Positions 52,441 through 62,115 are shown, counted from the stretch's first letter. The stretch is DNA of 64,000 nucleotides from Tritrichomonas musculus (GCA_039105265.1 JAPFFF010000002.1:9052001-9116000), one strand, 5' to 3'. Numbers and translations: made by a program. Notes: generated by a model from the sequence alone, not told the origin.

Positions 52441-53300
52441 CACTTTTTTTAATGTATATCAAACGAAAGGGGAGGCGGTGCAATTTTCATCAAAAACTAT
52501 GAAAAGTTATTAAATGATGTAGTTCTTCAACATTTCAAAATGTCAATCACAATATGGTGGTGGAATTTATATTTATTCAAGTTCTCATCAGAATATGATT
52601 TCTATTACTGATTGCCAGTTTGATCATAACATTGTAACATTATCATCATCAGAAAATAGTCTTTTTGGCGGAAGCAGCATTTTCTTCACTGCCAAAAAAG
52701 GAAATGTTAAAAGTTGCACTTTTCTTTATGATGAAGGCCCATCATCTTTAAAGATATACAATAAATTTAATACAAATACAAAATCTCTTTTAAGTGAAGG
52801 ACTTCTTGCTGTCACAGATTGCAAATTTGAAATTGGATCTAATTCTAAATGCTCCATATTTTATGAAGGTGGAAATGGTGGAGCTAAATTTGATCTTACA
52901 AATTGAATTTTCACTGGAAAAATTAATTAAAATGCTCATTTTATTGATGGTAAAATGACTGGTAAGAATTCTCCTAAAATGAGATTTAAGAATTGCAAGT
53001 TTTCATGCTCCTTTGAATGAAAGTCCAGATAATAAATTCTTCTCAATAAATCTGAAGGATCAAGTTTTTGAATACAATAAATAAAATGAAAATGGTAAAT
53101 CATTTAAAGGTAACTGGAAATTGATAACATTAATTGCAGAAGCTGCAGCATCAGTTGTTGTTTTAGTTGTTTATATCAGAAAGAAGAATAGAAATGATTA
53201 TTCTCCTGTTCTTGATGATCAAAATGAAGTTGAAACACCATTTAACAACAGCACTTCTGCAGATAGCGTCTCTATTAATTCACCATTGGATGTCATTTGA
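52441..53300 (+). pseudogene. Decayed Pmp-like surface protein gene
   Basis: Pieces show the Pmp (polymorphic membrane protein-like, beta-helix) style: GGGAIFIKN near 52473, ISITDCQFDHNIV, FGGSSIFFTAKKGNVKSCTF, LLAVTDCKFEIG and GGNGGAKFDLTN in a 103-codon frame (52595-52906). The end is well kept: KGNWKLITLIAEAAASVVVL, a transmembrane anchor, then IRKKNRND and an acidic tail stopping at 53300. Several stops and frame changes lie between, and the N-terminal region is missing. Intact members are large type I surface proteins. Confidence 0.7.
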
Positions 53301-53562
53301 AACAATTCATCTGACATTTTAACAAGTTTTAATTAAAAAATCATTTGTGCTTTTTTTTTTTTTTTTTGTTTTATTTCAACATTAAATCATTTGTGCTTTT
53401 CATATTTCATTTAAAATGCTGTTACTTTTGCAGTTTTTGCTTTATCATTACTCAATTACTGAAGAAGGAATTGATTTTTCAGTTAATGCACAAAATGGAA
53501 AAAAAAAAAAAAAATATTTTTATTGAATAATTTTTATTTAAATAATTATTATTTTTAGCCTC

Positions 53563-54510
53563 TCATGCATATGGTATTGTAGCAGTTGTTGCTATTCCAC
53601 ACATATTTTCACCTCGTAGCATTCTCACATATCCATTCTCGCCCCAGTCGGCTCCCCACGAGTTCCTCACGATCCAGAAGTCAGTTCCATCACTTGTTGA
53701 TCCGTAACCGACGCAACCGACTCCGTGATCCAGGTAGAGAGAAGAACAGTCATCATCACTAAAGATCCCTTCGGAGTACAATTGAAAAGAGGCCGTAGAT
53801 GCGTCAATTCCGACGCTAACTGGTCCGATTTGAACTTTTTCAAAGAGATCTTCTTCGTCCATTAAAAAGATGTTATCGAAGTTGGAGATGGTGCCGTAAT
53901 GAGGAACGTTGTCGAAATTGCATGTTCCTTCGGTTGCTGTATAAGGATAATCTTTTTGTAAACAAAATGTTCCATTGTGATGATGCATTGTCCATTGAAA
54001 TACATCCATCATTAGACCCCCATGGCAGCCTGAGCAAAAGGTATTACAATCAATCTGGTCTTGTTCGGAAAATTTGTAGAGTTGGCCTGTTTTGATCGCA
54101 TTTGACGATTCTATGGCTTGTATAGCGGAGAAGGCCCAACAGGAACCACATTGACCTTGATCTTGTACTGGGTTAACAACACCTTTATCTCGCCAGTCAA
54201 GAGATTCTGCATTATGCTTTTTCGTTGATTTGGTCGCTTTGGATTGGTAAGCTTTTTGACGTAAACCTAAAAGCGAGCGGTATTCTGATGGCGTATAGAC
54301 TGCAAATTTGTTTAGAGCTAATTTAAAATAATTATTTGCTTTGTTATGTTCTTTTACAAAACGTGAGTTTGTAAGATAAATCCCAAATCTAAGAAAATAT
54401 TCATCGCCAGTATAAAACTGATTGGTTGATCGCATCCATGATAAAAATGACTTTTCTTCATAATTATGATAAAGAGCGCACGACGACAAATAAACAAAAA
54501 AGCAAAACAT
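53563..54510 (-). CDS. Cathepsin-L-like cysteine protease, second copy
   Basis: 315 residues from an ATG at 54508-54510. Short signal peptide (1-12), propeptide with ALNKFAVYTPSEYRSLLGLR, mature enzyme from about AESLDWRDKGVV. Gln118, Cys124 (QCGSCWAFSA), His262 (LDHGVGCVGYG) and Asn283 (RNSWGADWG) complete the active site. It shares the SFLSWMRS N-terminal block and overall length with the protease at 36294 but differs throughout, so the duplication is not recent. Coding GC is visibly raised. Likely secreted or lysosomal. No defect is seen. Confidence 0.95.
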   Translation of the reverse strand: MFCFFVYLSSCALYHNYEEKSFLSWMRSTNQFYTGDEYFLRFGIYLTNSRFVKEHNKANNYFKLALNKFAVYTPSEYRSLLGLRQKAYQSKATKSTKKHNAESLDWRDKGVVNPVQDQGQCGSCWAFSAIQAIESSNAIKTGQLYKFSEQDQIDCNTFCSGCHGGLMMDVFQWTMHHHNGTFCLQKDYPYTATEGTCNFDNVPHYGTISNFDNIFLMDEEDLFEKVQIGPVSVGIDASTASFQLYSEGIFSDDDCSSLYLDHGVGCVGYGSTSDGTDFWIVRNSWGADWGENGYVRMLRGENMCGIATTATIPYA

Positions 54511-55114
54511 TTTTTATTAGTTATCCATTGAATTTAAAAATTCAGAGTATTTTATTTATCTTTTTTTTTTCAATTTTGAATTAAAAAATAACGATTTACG
54601 TTATATTTAACTCAAAATATCTCAATATATACTCTGTTTTAGAAAACTTTATTTATATTTTTTTTATAATAATTGGCCATTAATTCTTAATAAGCTCTAA
54701 AATTTATTGTTTAACATTACTTAAGAATACTTCATAAAAAAAATTGCAAAAAAAGTAATAGCAAACAAATATTTATATCATTAATCGACAATGCCTTTTT
54801 TTATATATATAATAAAAGATAATAAAGTTCAAAAAACCTTGTTTAATCGACAATTATCGCAAAATTAATTTTTAAAAGCATCAATTAGGTCATTAAAAGG
54901 CCAAAAACTCCAGAAAAAAGATCAAAATCCAAGTTTATTGAATCCAACATTTATTCAAGATTCACAATTCAAAGAAAAGAAACCTCTTTTTGAAATTCGG
55001 AATATCAAAATGAATCATAAGTAATGATCATTTAAAAAATCAAGTTCAAAAATAAAATACTTATATGATTTATAGAAAATAAGATATCCAGCTAGATTGA
55101 ATTTCACTGTTAAC
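54511..55114. other. Intergenic stretch with a coding-like scrap
   Basis: About 54880-55022 (+) reads SLKGQKLQKKDQNPSLLNPT and onward to EIRNIKMNHK and a stop; open for some 48 codons, unassigned. Otherwise AT-rich. Confidence 0.35.
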
Positions 55115-55198
55115 ATGGGATCAATTGATCTTGATAACTTTGAAAAAGAGGTGAAAATTGGATCAGGCCGTTTTGGTAACGTTTATCAAGTCAATTGA
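55115..55198 (+). pseudogene. Protein kinase N-terminal stub
   Basis: ATG frame of 27 codons: MGSIDLDNFEKEVKIGSGRF then GNVYQVN and a stop. GSGRFGNVY is a canonical kinase glycine-rich loop preceded by the usual lead-in helix, as in trichomonad TKL-type kinases. TCACTG lies 11 bases before the ATG. The lysine strand and everything after it are missing. Confidence 0.6.
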
Positions 55199-55574
55199 TC
55201 AGCTCCCGATTGATGCAATCCTCAATCTTTTGAGAAGAAGTTTGGAAAGCAATTGAAGAAACTATAAAAGGTATAAGAACTGAACTTAATGAGTAGCTGC
55301 CATATAATGCATATCTTTTTATTGTTGTCATTGATGAAAGTATTTTACGAGTGGTCAATGATTGGCCATAATAATGTTCAAAAGATTCAATATCTACAAA
55401 TAGGTATAAAATTTTTGAAACTAGAAAATTTTAGTGATGTAGTCATTATCTTTTTAAAAAATGATTATACTAATTAATCATTATCAAAGTGTTATTAATT
55501 AATTAATTAATTTGAAAGAGAATAACACTTGCCAACAGTATTTACATGCAGTCATTCAATTTGAAACATTGTTT

Positions 55575-55625
<51 letters not shown>

Positions 55626-55659
55626 ATTAGTAAGGATAGTATCATTTCATCTTGGTGTT
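55199..55659. other. Intergenic stretch with long A run
   Basis: No gene. A run of about 46 A's spans 55576-55621. Confidence 0.7.
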
Positions 55660-57501
55660 TTAATAAATTTGACAATTATTTCCATTTGTAGTTTCCACAT
55701 TTGTAACTTTCACGTCTGGTGGAAGATTTAATTCATTCACGTTGATTGACAATGGCAAATTGATATTACTCAATGAACAGCAGCCATCGAATGCATCTGA
55801 TTGAATTTTCACTACGGATTTAGGAATTGAAATTTGCGTCAATGATGAGCATCCAGAAAAAGTGGAACTTTTGATTGAAGACACAGAAGAGGGAATTTCG
55901 ATTTTTGATAATGCAGCACAATCAGAGAAAGCATTATTTCCAATTGACTTTACAGAAGAAGGAATTGATATTTCTGCCAATGATGAACAGTTAGAGAAAG
56001 CAAAATCGCAAATTGCTTCAACCGATGAAGGAATTACGACTTCTGTCAGCGATGAGCATCCAGAAAAAGTGGAACTTTTGATTGAAGACACAGAAGAAGG
56101 AATTTCGATTTTTGATAATGCAGAACAATCAGAGAAAGCATAATCTCCAATTGATTCTACAGAAGAAGGAATTGATATTTCTGCCAATGATGAACATTCA
56201 GAGAAAGCAAAATCACCAATTGATTTCACTGATGAAGGAATTGCAATTTTTACTAATAAGAAGCATCTTCTGAAAGCATCTGATTCAATTGAAGTTACAG
56301 AAGAAGGAATTGTTATTTCCTTTAATGACGAGCATTCATAAAAAGCGCCTTCATCAATAAAACTCACAGAGGAAGGAATAATTATTTTTTCCAATGAAAA
56401 ACAGTTAGCAAAAGCATTTCTTCCAATTGAAGTTGCAGAAGAAGGAACAGTAATTTGTTTCAATTGAAAATATAATCGTGAAACATTGAATCCATGCAAA
56501 CTACATGACTTCGAAATCATACTTCCAATATCTGAAGGGAAATAATGATAGTTATATGAACTAATATAACATGATTCAAAGTCATCATTATCTAGATAAT
56601 TGTCTTTAAGGTAATCAGCAATGTTGTTATGATGACATTTGATTGATTCTTTGTAAATTTCGTCTTTTTCTTCTTGATCCACTTCGTTCCTTTCTAAAAA
56701 GTGAATCAAGTCGGCATTGTCGGAATGAATTGCATAAAGCCATAATGAACCTGTTAGTTTAACATTACTATTTGTTAAATATTGAATGATTTGAGTTGAC
56801 CCATAAAAAGTGGCATACTCAATCATTGTTGTTTCTCTGTTCATCAAAAATAAATTTGTCTCAAAAATTGAAGGAAGAATTTCAATTGAGGTCGAAATGT
56901 TGGATCGATTTATATATGAAATAAATTCTTCAACCGAGTCTTCACGAATCAATGAGCAGAGATATGAGTCATTTTCGCCTATTCGGCATTTTTCAATAAA
57001 AGTTTCTAATTCGTCGTCATATTTTTGTTTTATTTCATTTTCTATCGTCTTTAGTTCTTCTTTATCAATGTGTAGTTCAAGTCCTGAATACAAATAATGA
57101 CGATATGGAAATCTGTTTGAATCTAGTCTGACCATGACATCTGAGAGAATATATTCATTAGGTTGAATGAATCCTCGCTCAAAAAATAAGAGAAGAACTC
57201 GCTTGTTGTTCCTGAAAATTTTGTATATTTGAAGATCGGGTATAATCGATCCTATTTCTTTGAATAAAAATTGAAATATTGTTTCAAGCTTGCTTATTAA
57301 ATTTGGCGATCGATGATGGTTATCTGCTATAATTGACAATAATTTAAGAATTGCGGTTATTTCTTCCTTGTTATTGAGGATTTCTTGGCTTTCAAAATAC
57401 TGTATTAAATCGTCTATTTCAACATTTTCATTTGAATCGATAAATTCCATAATAAATGAATAAATTTTCTTCATTCTTTGAATAATTATTTCGACTTCCA
57501 T
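55660..57501 (-). CDS. BspA-like leucine-rich-repeat protein with ankyrin-family N-terminus
   Basis: 613 residues from an ATG at 57499-57501. Residues 1-330 match the N-terminal domain of the ankyrin-type gene at 11271: YATFYGSTQIIQYLTNSNVK, SLWLYAIHSDNADLIHFLE and ESIKCHHNNI line up with its counterparts. From about 350, some ten 23-residue TpLRR repeats follow (consensus SIPSSVxSIGxxAFSxCSSL). Two three-repeat blocks near the end are almost identical (KIEIPSSVSSIKSSTFSGCS occurs twice), showing recent tandem duplication. There is no signal peptide or C-terminal membrane span, unlike many surface BspA proteins, so a cytosolic role is more likely. The frame is intact. Confidence 0.85.
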   Translation of the reverse strand: MEVEIIIQRMKKIYSFIMEFIDSNENVEIDDLIQYFESQEILNNKEEITAILKLLSIIADNHHRSPNLISKLETIFQFLFKEIGSIIPDLQIYKIFRNNKRVLLLFFERGFIQPNEYILSDVMVRLDSNRFPYRHYLYSGLELHIDKEELKTIENEIKQKYDDELETFIEKCRIGENDSYLCSLIREDSVEEFISYINRSNISTSIEILPSIFETNLFLMNRETTMIEYATFYGSTQIIQYLTNSNVKLTGSLWLYAIHSDNADLIHFLERNEVDQEEKDEIYKESIKCHHNNIADYLKDNYLDNDDFESCYISSYNYHYFPSDIGSMISKSCSLHGFNVSRLYFQLKQITVPSSATSIGRNAFANCFSLEKIIIPSSVSFIDEGAFYECSSLKEITIPSSVTSIESDAFRRCFLLVKIAIPSSVKSIGDFAFSECSSLAEISIPSSVESIGDYAFSDCSALSKIEIPSSVSSIKSSTFSGCSSLTEVVIPSSVEAICDFAFSNCSSLAEISIPSSVKSIGNNAFSDCAALSKIEIPSSVSSIKSSTFSGCSSLTQISIPKSVVKIQSDAFDGCCSLSNINLPLSINVNELNLPPDVKVTNVETTNGNNCQIY

Positions 57502-57610
57502 GCTCTTTTTGAAGGTTGAAAATTTTAAAATTTTTTAAATTGAATTTTATTTTGAATGGTTTTAAAAGATATGTTCAATAAAAAATAAAGAGATCCAACA
57601 TGAAACAAGA

Positions 57611-57682
57611 GCGTTGCTAGTGTAGTGGTTATCATGTGAGCCTTCCAAGCTTGAGATCCGGGTTCGATTCCCGGGCAACGCA
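57611..57682 (+). tRNA. tRNA-Gly (anticodon TCC)
   Basis: 72 bases: acceptor GCGTTGC/GCAACGC, anticodon stem TGAGC/GCTTG with loop CTTCCAA (anticodon TCC, reading GGA), T arm CCGGG-TTCGATT-CCCGG, discriminator A. A run of 14 T's from 57686 terminates Pol III transcription. CCA is not encoded. The HAD gene starts only 43 bases downstream. Confidence 0.95.
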
Positions 57683-57725
57683 AGATTTTTTTTTTTTTTT
57701 AATAAAAAAGTGAAAAGTAGGGCCA

Positions 57726-58529
57726 ATGAATATTAAAGCCGTATTTTGTGACATCGATGGAACATTACTTAATGATCAGCATGAAATAACATTAGCCACA
57801 AAGTTATCAATTCAAAATCTCCAAAAGAAAAATATAAAATTTGTTCTTGTTTCAGGAAGGAGTCCTTCAGGAATATATTCAATAATCCAAAACAATTTTA
57901 ATCATTGTCCAATAATTTCTTACAATGGTGCCATTATTCTCGATGAAAACAAAAAGTTGATATATCAAAAAGGAATGACACACCAAAAAGCTACTCAAAT
58001 AATTAACTATATAGAAGAAAACAACTTTGATTTGACCTGGAATCTATTTTCCTTTGATGATTGGATCACACAAAACCGACAAGACCCACAAGTTCAACTT
58101 GAAGAAAAATCACTGCAAACTTTTTCAAAAGAAGGTCAAATTAATTCACTACCGGCCGATCAAATTATTCACAATATTTTGTGTATGTGTAATCCTCAGA
58201 AAATTACTGAAATTTGGGAAAAAATATCCAAAAAATTTCCAGATTGCACTGTTGTAAAATCCTCAAAGACGTTTATCGACATCATGGTAGAAGGTGTGAA
58301 CAAGGCCGAGGCTGTCTCGTATTTGTGCAAGCGGTGGAACGTTGACGTTAAGGACGCTGCTGCATTCGGAGATAATTACAATGACTGCGAAATGCTGGAA
58401 ACAGTTGGGCATGGAATTGTGATGGGAAATGCGCCCGAAGACATTAGAAATCGGTTTTCTGAAGTTACATTGGACAACAATCATGATGGAATCTCTGTTG
58501 CTTTGAAAAAGATGAAAATTATTGATTAA
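57726..58529 (+). CDS. Cof-type HAD phosphatase
   Basis: 267 residues from ATG. HAD motif I FCDIDGTLL (nucleophile Asp9, acid/base Asp11), motif II SGRS at 43-46, motif III Lys193 in GVNKAEAV and motif IV GDNYND at 215-220 are all present, with the large C2B-type cap between them. This is the Cof/YidA-like subfamily, common in bacteria, which dephosphorylates sugar phosphates or similar small molecules; probably of bacterial origin in this lineage. Cytosolic. The gene is tightly packed after tRNA-Gly with no obvious initiator, so its promoter may overlap the tRNA terminator region. Confidence 0.95.
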   Translation: MNIKAVFCDIDGTLLNDQHEITLATKLSIQNLQKKNIKFVLVSGRSPSGIYSIIQNNFNHCPIISYNGAIILDENKKLIYQKGMTHQKATQIINYIEENNFDLTWNLFSFDDWITQNRQDPQVQLEEKSLQTFSKEGQINSLPADQIIHNILCMCNPQKITEIWEKISKKFPDCTVVKSSKTFIDIMVEGVNKAEAVSYLCKRWNVDVKDAAAFGDNYNDCEMLETVGHGIVMGNAPEDIRNRFSEVTLDNNHDGISVALKKMKIID

Positions 58530-58671
58530 TAGATACTGTTTAAATAAAATTAAAATTTATAACGAGTTTTTATCGAATTAATTAAATGAAAAGTTAGATC
58601 TTGAACATTTATGATGAATAAACTATTCAAAATTTAGAAAATCAATTAGTGGGGTAGGTGAAACTTTCTCT

Positions 58672-58710
<39 letters not shown>

Positions 58711-59066
58711 CGTAAACCTTAAAAATTTTGAAAAATAAATTTTTTGAGAATACATAACAAACTTTTTGAGAATAGTATACTTTATTACAAACTTTGATCT
58801 TTGGTTCTTTAACTCAAAAAAAAAAAAAAAAAGTCAATTAATGGAAACTTTCATTGTTTTGTTTTTCTTATTAACAATTTTTATTTTTGTGATGTGAATA
58901 AAGATTTTTATTCAAATTTTGAATATTTTAAATTTTTCAATTATTTTTGAGAGAATATGGCGTCATTCAAATATTTGAATGAATATATTAAAAATTTTGA
59001 AAGATTTAATATAAAAACTGGAATTATAAGATGACATCATTTTTCTATTATTAACTAACTGGCAAA
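58530..59066. other. Intergenic stretch with A runs
   Basis: No gene. A runs at about 58675-58707 and 58817-58832. ATCATTTTT lies about 30 bases before the next ATG. Confidence 0.6.
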
Positions 59067-60530
59067 ATGGAATCAAATATGATTTTAATGAAGGATCCAA
59101 TGCTATCAGAGATAATTTTTAATGAAACCGAAAAGATTTTAATCAAAAACATCCAAGATATTATCAAAGACTTCAAATTATTGGGAACAAACATTATCGT
59201 AAGGTTCTCTGGTGGGTGGGTTAGAGACAAACTTTTAGGTCTCGAAAGCGATGATATTGATGTTACTGTTGAAGGGATTGACCATACTGATTTTGCCAAA
59301 AAATTAACGGAATATTATCCTTCATCAAGCCTAGTAGTTTTTAGAGGAAGTGAAAAGAACAAACAGAAAGAAATTAAAAGACTCTCAGTTTCTCATATTC
59401 AACTATCTTCCAAAATTCAACTTGATATTTGCAATATTCAATCAGATCCAAATGAAAATTCGACAATTTTGCCAGCAGAATATGACGCAAAGCAAAGAGA
59501 TTTGACAATAAATTCTTTATTTTATAATATTAATACATTTGAAATAGAAGATTATATCGATGGAATATCCGATCTTAAAAACAAAATTATAAGAACACCA
59601 AGTTCAATAGATACCATTTTTTCTAAAGATCCTCACTGTTTTCTTCGTGCTTTTCGATTGGCATCTCGTTTTGGATTCTCTATTCAGCAAGAAATCCTTC
59701 ATCCGAGTCAATTTTTATTGCAAAAATTCAAAGAAAACATAAAACCTCTTCAAATAGTCAAAGAATTAACCAAAACAATAAAAACAAGTGATATTATTCA
59801 AGTCATACAATTGATATCTGAAGCAAAACTCTTCAAACTCATTTTTGATCCTCAAGACAAAAATCATATTGTGTTTAACAAAAAGAAAGCAGAAATATCT
59901 ATTAAAAGATTTGAAGAGATAACATCAAAAGACTTTTTTAAACACTTAATCCCGAAAAAATCAATTGAATATTACTTTTGCTCTCATATTGATACATTTG
60001 AAAAATATTCAAATGTCAAAATGATTGTTGTTTTATCTTCTATTTATTATCAAACTAACCAAAATATTTTTATACCAAAAACTTTGATTTTTCCTCATGA
60101 GATTATTAATAGTGTGAAAAAAGTTACTAAATACGCAAATGAAATAGAAAACATGAAATTTAAAGAATTAACTATATATATAGTTGGAATTTGGTTGAGA
60201 TCGATTGGTCCAGAATGGATTCTTGTAAGATCTGTGTTATCAAATGAAAGCTTGGACTTTTTTGATAATATTTTTGTCCCATTTGTATTTGATAATCAAA
60301 TAGAAAATATTTATAATATCAAACCACTCTTAAATATTTGTGAATTAGGAAAATTGCATGGAATTGATATTTCAACAAAAGAATCAAAAGAATTTATTAT
60401 TAATAAGCAAATTCATTTAATTAAATGGCAAATTGAAAATCCATTAGGATCAATAGATGAATATATAAACACTCTAATGAAAGATAATGAAGATATCCAA
60501 AATGAATCTTTTTTCGATAACGGTTCATAA
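59067..60530 (+). CDS. CCA tRNA nucleotidyltransferase (class II)
   Basis: 487 residues from ATG. The enzyme adds CCA to tRNA 3' ends, which neither complete tRNA gene here encodes. Motifs in order: GGWVRDKLLG at 49-58, catalytic Asp63 and Asp65 in DDIDVTVEG, RDLTINSLFYN at 144-154 and the nucleotide-selecting RAFRLASRFGF at 194-204. The helical tRNA-binding body follows. The length fits eukaryotic CCA1/TRNT1 enzymes. There is no targeting peptide, consistent with a single compartment needing CCA addition. The gene looks intact, and its codon use is AT-rich like the flanks. Confidence 0.95.
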   Translation: MESNMILMKDPMLSEIIFNETEKILIKNIQDIIKDFKLLGTNIIVRFSGGWVRDKLLGLESDDIDVTVEGIDHTDFAKKLTEYYPSSSLVVFRGSEKNKQKEIKRLSVSHIQLSSKIQLDICNIQSDPNENSTILPAEYDAKQRDLTINSLFYNINTFEIEDYIDGISDLKNKIIRTPSSIDTIFSKDPHCFLRAFRLASRFGFSIQQEILHPSQFLLQKFKENIKPLQIVKELTKTIKTSDIIQVIQLISEAKLFKLIFDPQDKNHIVFNKKKAEISIKRFEEITSKDFFKHLIPKKSIEYYFCSHIDTFEKYSNVKMIVVLSSIYYQTNQNIFIPKTLIFPHEIINSVKKVTKYANEIENMKFKELTIYIVGIWLRSIGPEWILVRSVLSNESLDFFDNIFVPFVFDNQIENIYNIKPLLNICELGKLHGIDISTKESKEFIINKQIHLIKWQIENPLGSIDEYINTLMKDNEDIQNESFFDNGS

Positions 60531-60586
60531 ATTCTAAGAACTTTTAGTAATAGTTAATTACATTTATTTTTTTATGAATTAACATT

Positions 60587-60973
60587 TAGGCTTGTTAAGT
60601 TTCGATCTTCGATATCGATAATTGATCCATTTTTCTGATATCAATAATGAATAAAAATAAAAGATCGATTATCATATTGATATTTTTTTAACGTATTATA
60701 CTTTTGTAAACTTTTTTAACTGATTACTTCACATATCCTTTGTAAAATGTAATTAAAGCTGATTCTTTTACATAATAAGTTAGAATACATTTATTTTATG
60801 CCATTAAAATACTATTTTCAATGGTTTTTTCAGGTATTAATTTCGATTAATCAAGATTCGATATCAAAAAAATGTTTTTTTTTTTTGTATCACATTTCAT
60901 ATTTGATAACATTTCAATATACTGAGTCAAAAAAGTGCCAAACCTGATAATTGATATCAGAATAACAAGCCTA
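60587..60973. mobile_element. Inverted-repeat element related to 15415
   Basis: The left end TAGGCTTGTTAAGTTTCGAT and the inverse of the right end TAGGCTTGTTATTCTGATAT share TAGGCTTGTTA. The interior has GATATCGATAATTGAT-type words and ATCACATTTCATATTTGATA, as in the element at 15415 (ATCACATTTCATATCTGATA). No target duplication is evident, so it is older or rearranged. Confidence 0.6.
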
Positions 60974-61019
60974 GAGAGAAAAAATTAAAATTTTCCCAAT
61001 TTAACGAATTTATCTTACA

Positions 61020-61045
61020 ACTTTTTGAGAGAGTACTCAAAAAGT
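61020..61045. repeat. Hairpin of the ACTTTTTGAG motif
   Basis: ACTTTTTGAG and its exact inverse CTCAAAAAGT are separated by six bases. One of several copies of this motif; it lies just outside the next element. Confidence 0.75.
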
Positions 61046-61059
61046 GAATCTAGTTGATA

Positions 61060-61624
61060 CAGTTTTTTCATCAACGTTATGGAAAAAGTTGATATTCGTT
61101 ATGGAAACTTTTTCTTAAAAACTTCTTTTCTAAGAAAAATTTGTATCTGTTATGGAAAAATATCACCAAACTTTTTCTGAGCAATTATTTTTTATCGTTA
61201 TGGAATTGTAAAGTTATCAATTTTTTTACTCAGAAAATGAGATATATCGTTATGGAAAAATATGGAAATTCCTCAGAAAAAAATCTTTTAATTTTCTCAA
61301 TTTTTTCTTTGTGAAAAGAATATCATGCAAAAATAGTGAAAAAGGAAAAATTCAAGAAAGAATGCATAGAAAAAATAATTTTAATCATTTTTTTTCTATA
61401 AAATTATCTTGCAAAAGACATTTTTGTTAATCATTCTTCTGGTAAAAAAGGAATCACATATCAGATTAATGTTAGAAAAGGATATTATTTGAAATTATAA
61501 TTGCTCAGAAAAAGTTTGGTGATATTTTTCCATAACAGATACAAATTTTTCTTAGAAAAGAAGTTTTAAGAAAAAGTTTCCATAACGAATATCAACTTTT
61601 TCCATAACGTTGATGAAAAAACTG
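61060..61624. mobile_element. Tc1/mariner-like non-autonomous element
   Basis: TA on both sides; ends CAGTTTTTTCATCAACGTTA and the exact inverse. The inverted repeats run about 130 bp with only one or two differences, implying recent activity. CGTTATGGAAA-type words repeat four times in each arm. There is no coding sequence. End sequence and arm layout resemble the element at 41443. Confidence 0.8.
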
Positions 61625-61841
61625 TAAAATTTTTCTCACAAAAAGTGGAATATTATTGTGAGTATTCAAAAATTAAAATCCTTATACAATTTGGAATAAG
61701 CTCATAAATAATTACATATATTAAAGTTGGAGTTAATTGGAGAAGGAATATCATTTGTTGTGACAAAAAATTTTACGAATAAAATTTTAAAATTTTACGG
61801 TTAAAGTAAAAACAATTCTGAGATTCGAACATTTAACACAC

Positions 61842-61872
61842 CACTTTTTGAGAGCTTCGCTTTCAAAAAGTG
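61842..61872. repeat. Hairpin of the CACTTTTTGAGAGC motif
   Basis: CACTTTTTGAGAGC, loop TTC, then GCTTTCAAAAAGTG; 13 of 14 positions pair. It lies about 240 bases upstream of the Myb-kinase gene. Confidence 0.75.
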
Positions 61873-62115
61873 TTACATGATATATTATATTGAATTTCAG
61901 GAATAAAACTTTTATGTTAAGATCTTGACATTTTTTTAATAAAGATCATAGTTTTTGTATAAAATAGATAAATTATAGCATTTATAAACATTTATTAGAT
62001 TTAAGATATAAAAATATATTTATTTGATTGAGATAAATTGTTAAAATATAAAAATTTTCAAATTCTCAAAATATTTCAATGTTTCATTTCATTCTTCAAA
62101 GATAGCTGTTTCAAC

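Noticed and set aside
55862-56273. Plus-strand frames opposite the leucine-rich repeats
   Set aside because: They are periodic because the 69-bp repeat unit leaves antisense frames open; the minus-strand protein explains them.
59051-59299. 82-codon minus-strand frame over the start of the CCA-enzyme gene
   Set aside because: It is antisense to a strongly supported gene and has no domain.
61817-61832. GATTCGAAC, resembling the inverse of a tRNA T loop
   Set aside because: No T stem, acceptor stem or other arm can be formed around it.
62038-62115. Extension of the Myb-kinase reading frame upstream of 62116
   Set aside because: The extra 26 codons contain no ATG and have intergenic composition; the ATG at 62116 directly precedes the first Myb repeat.
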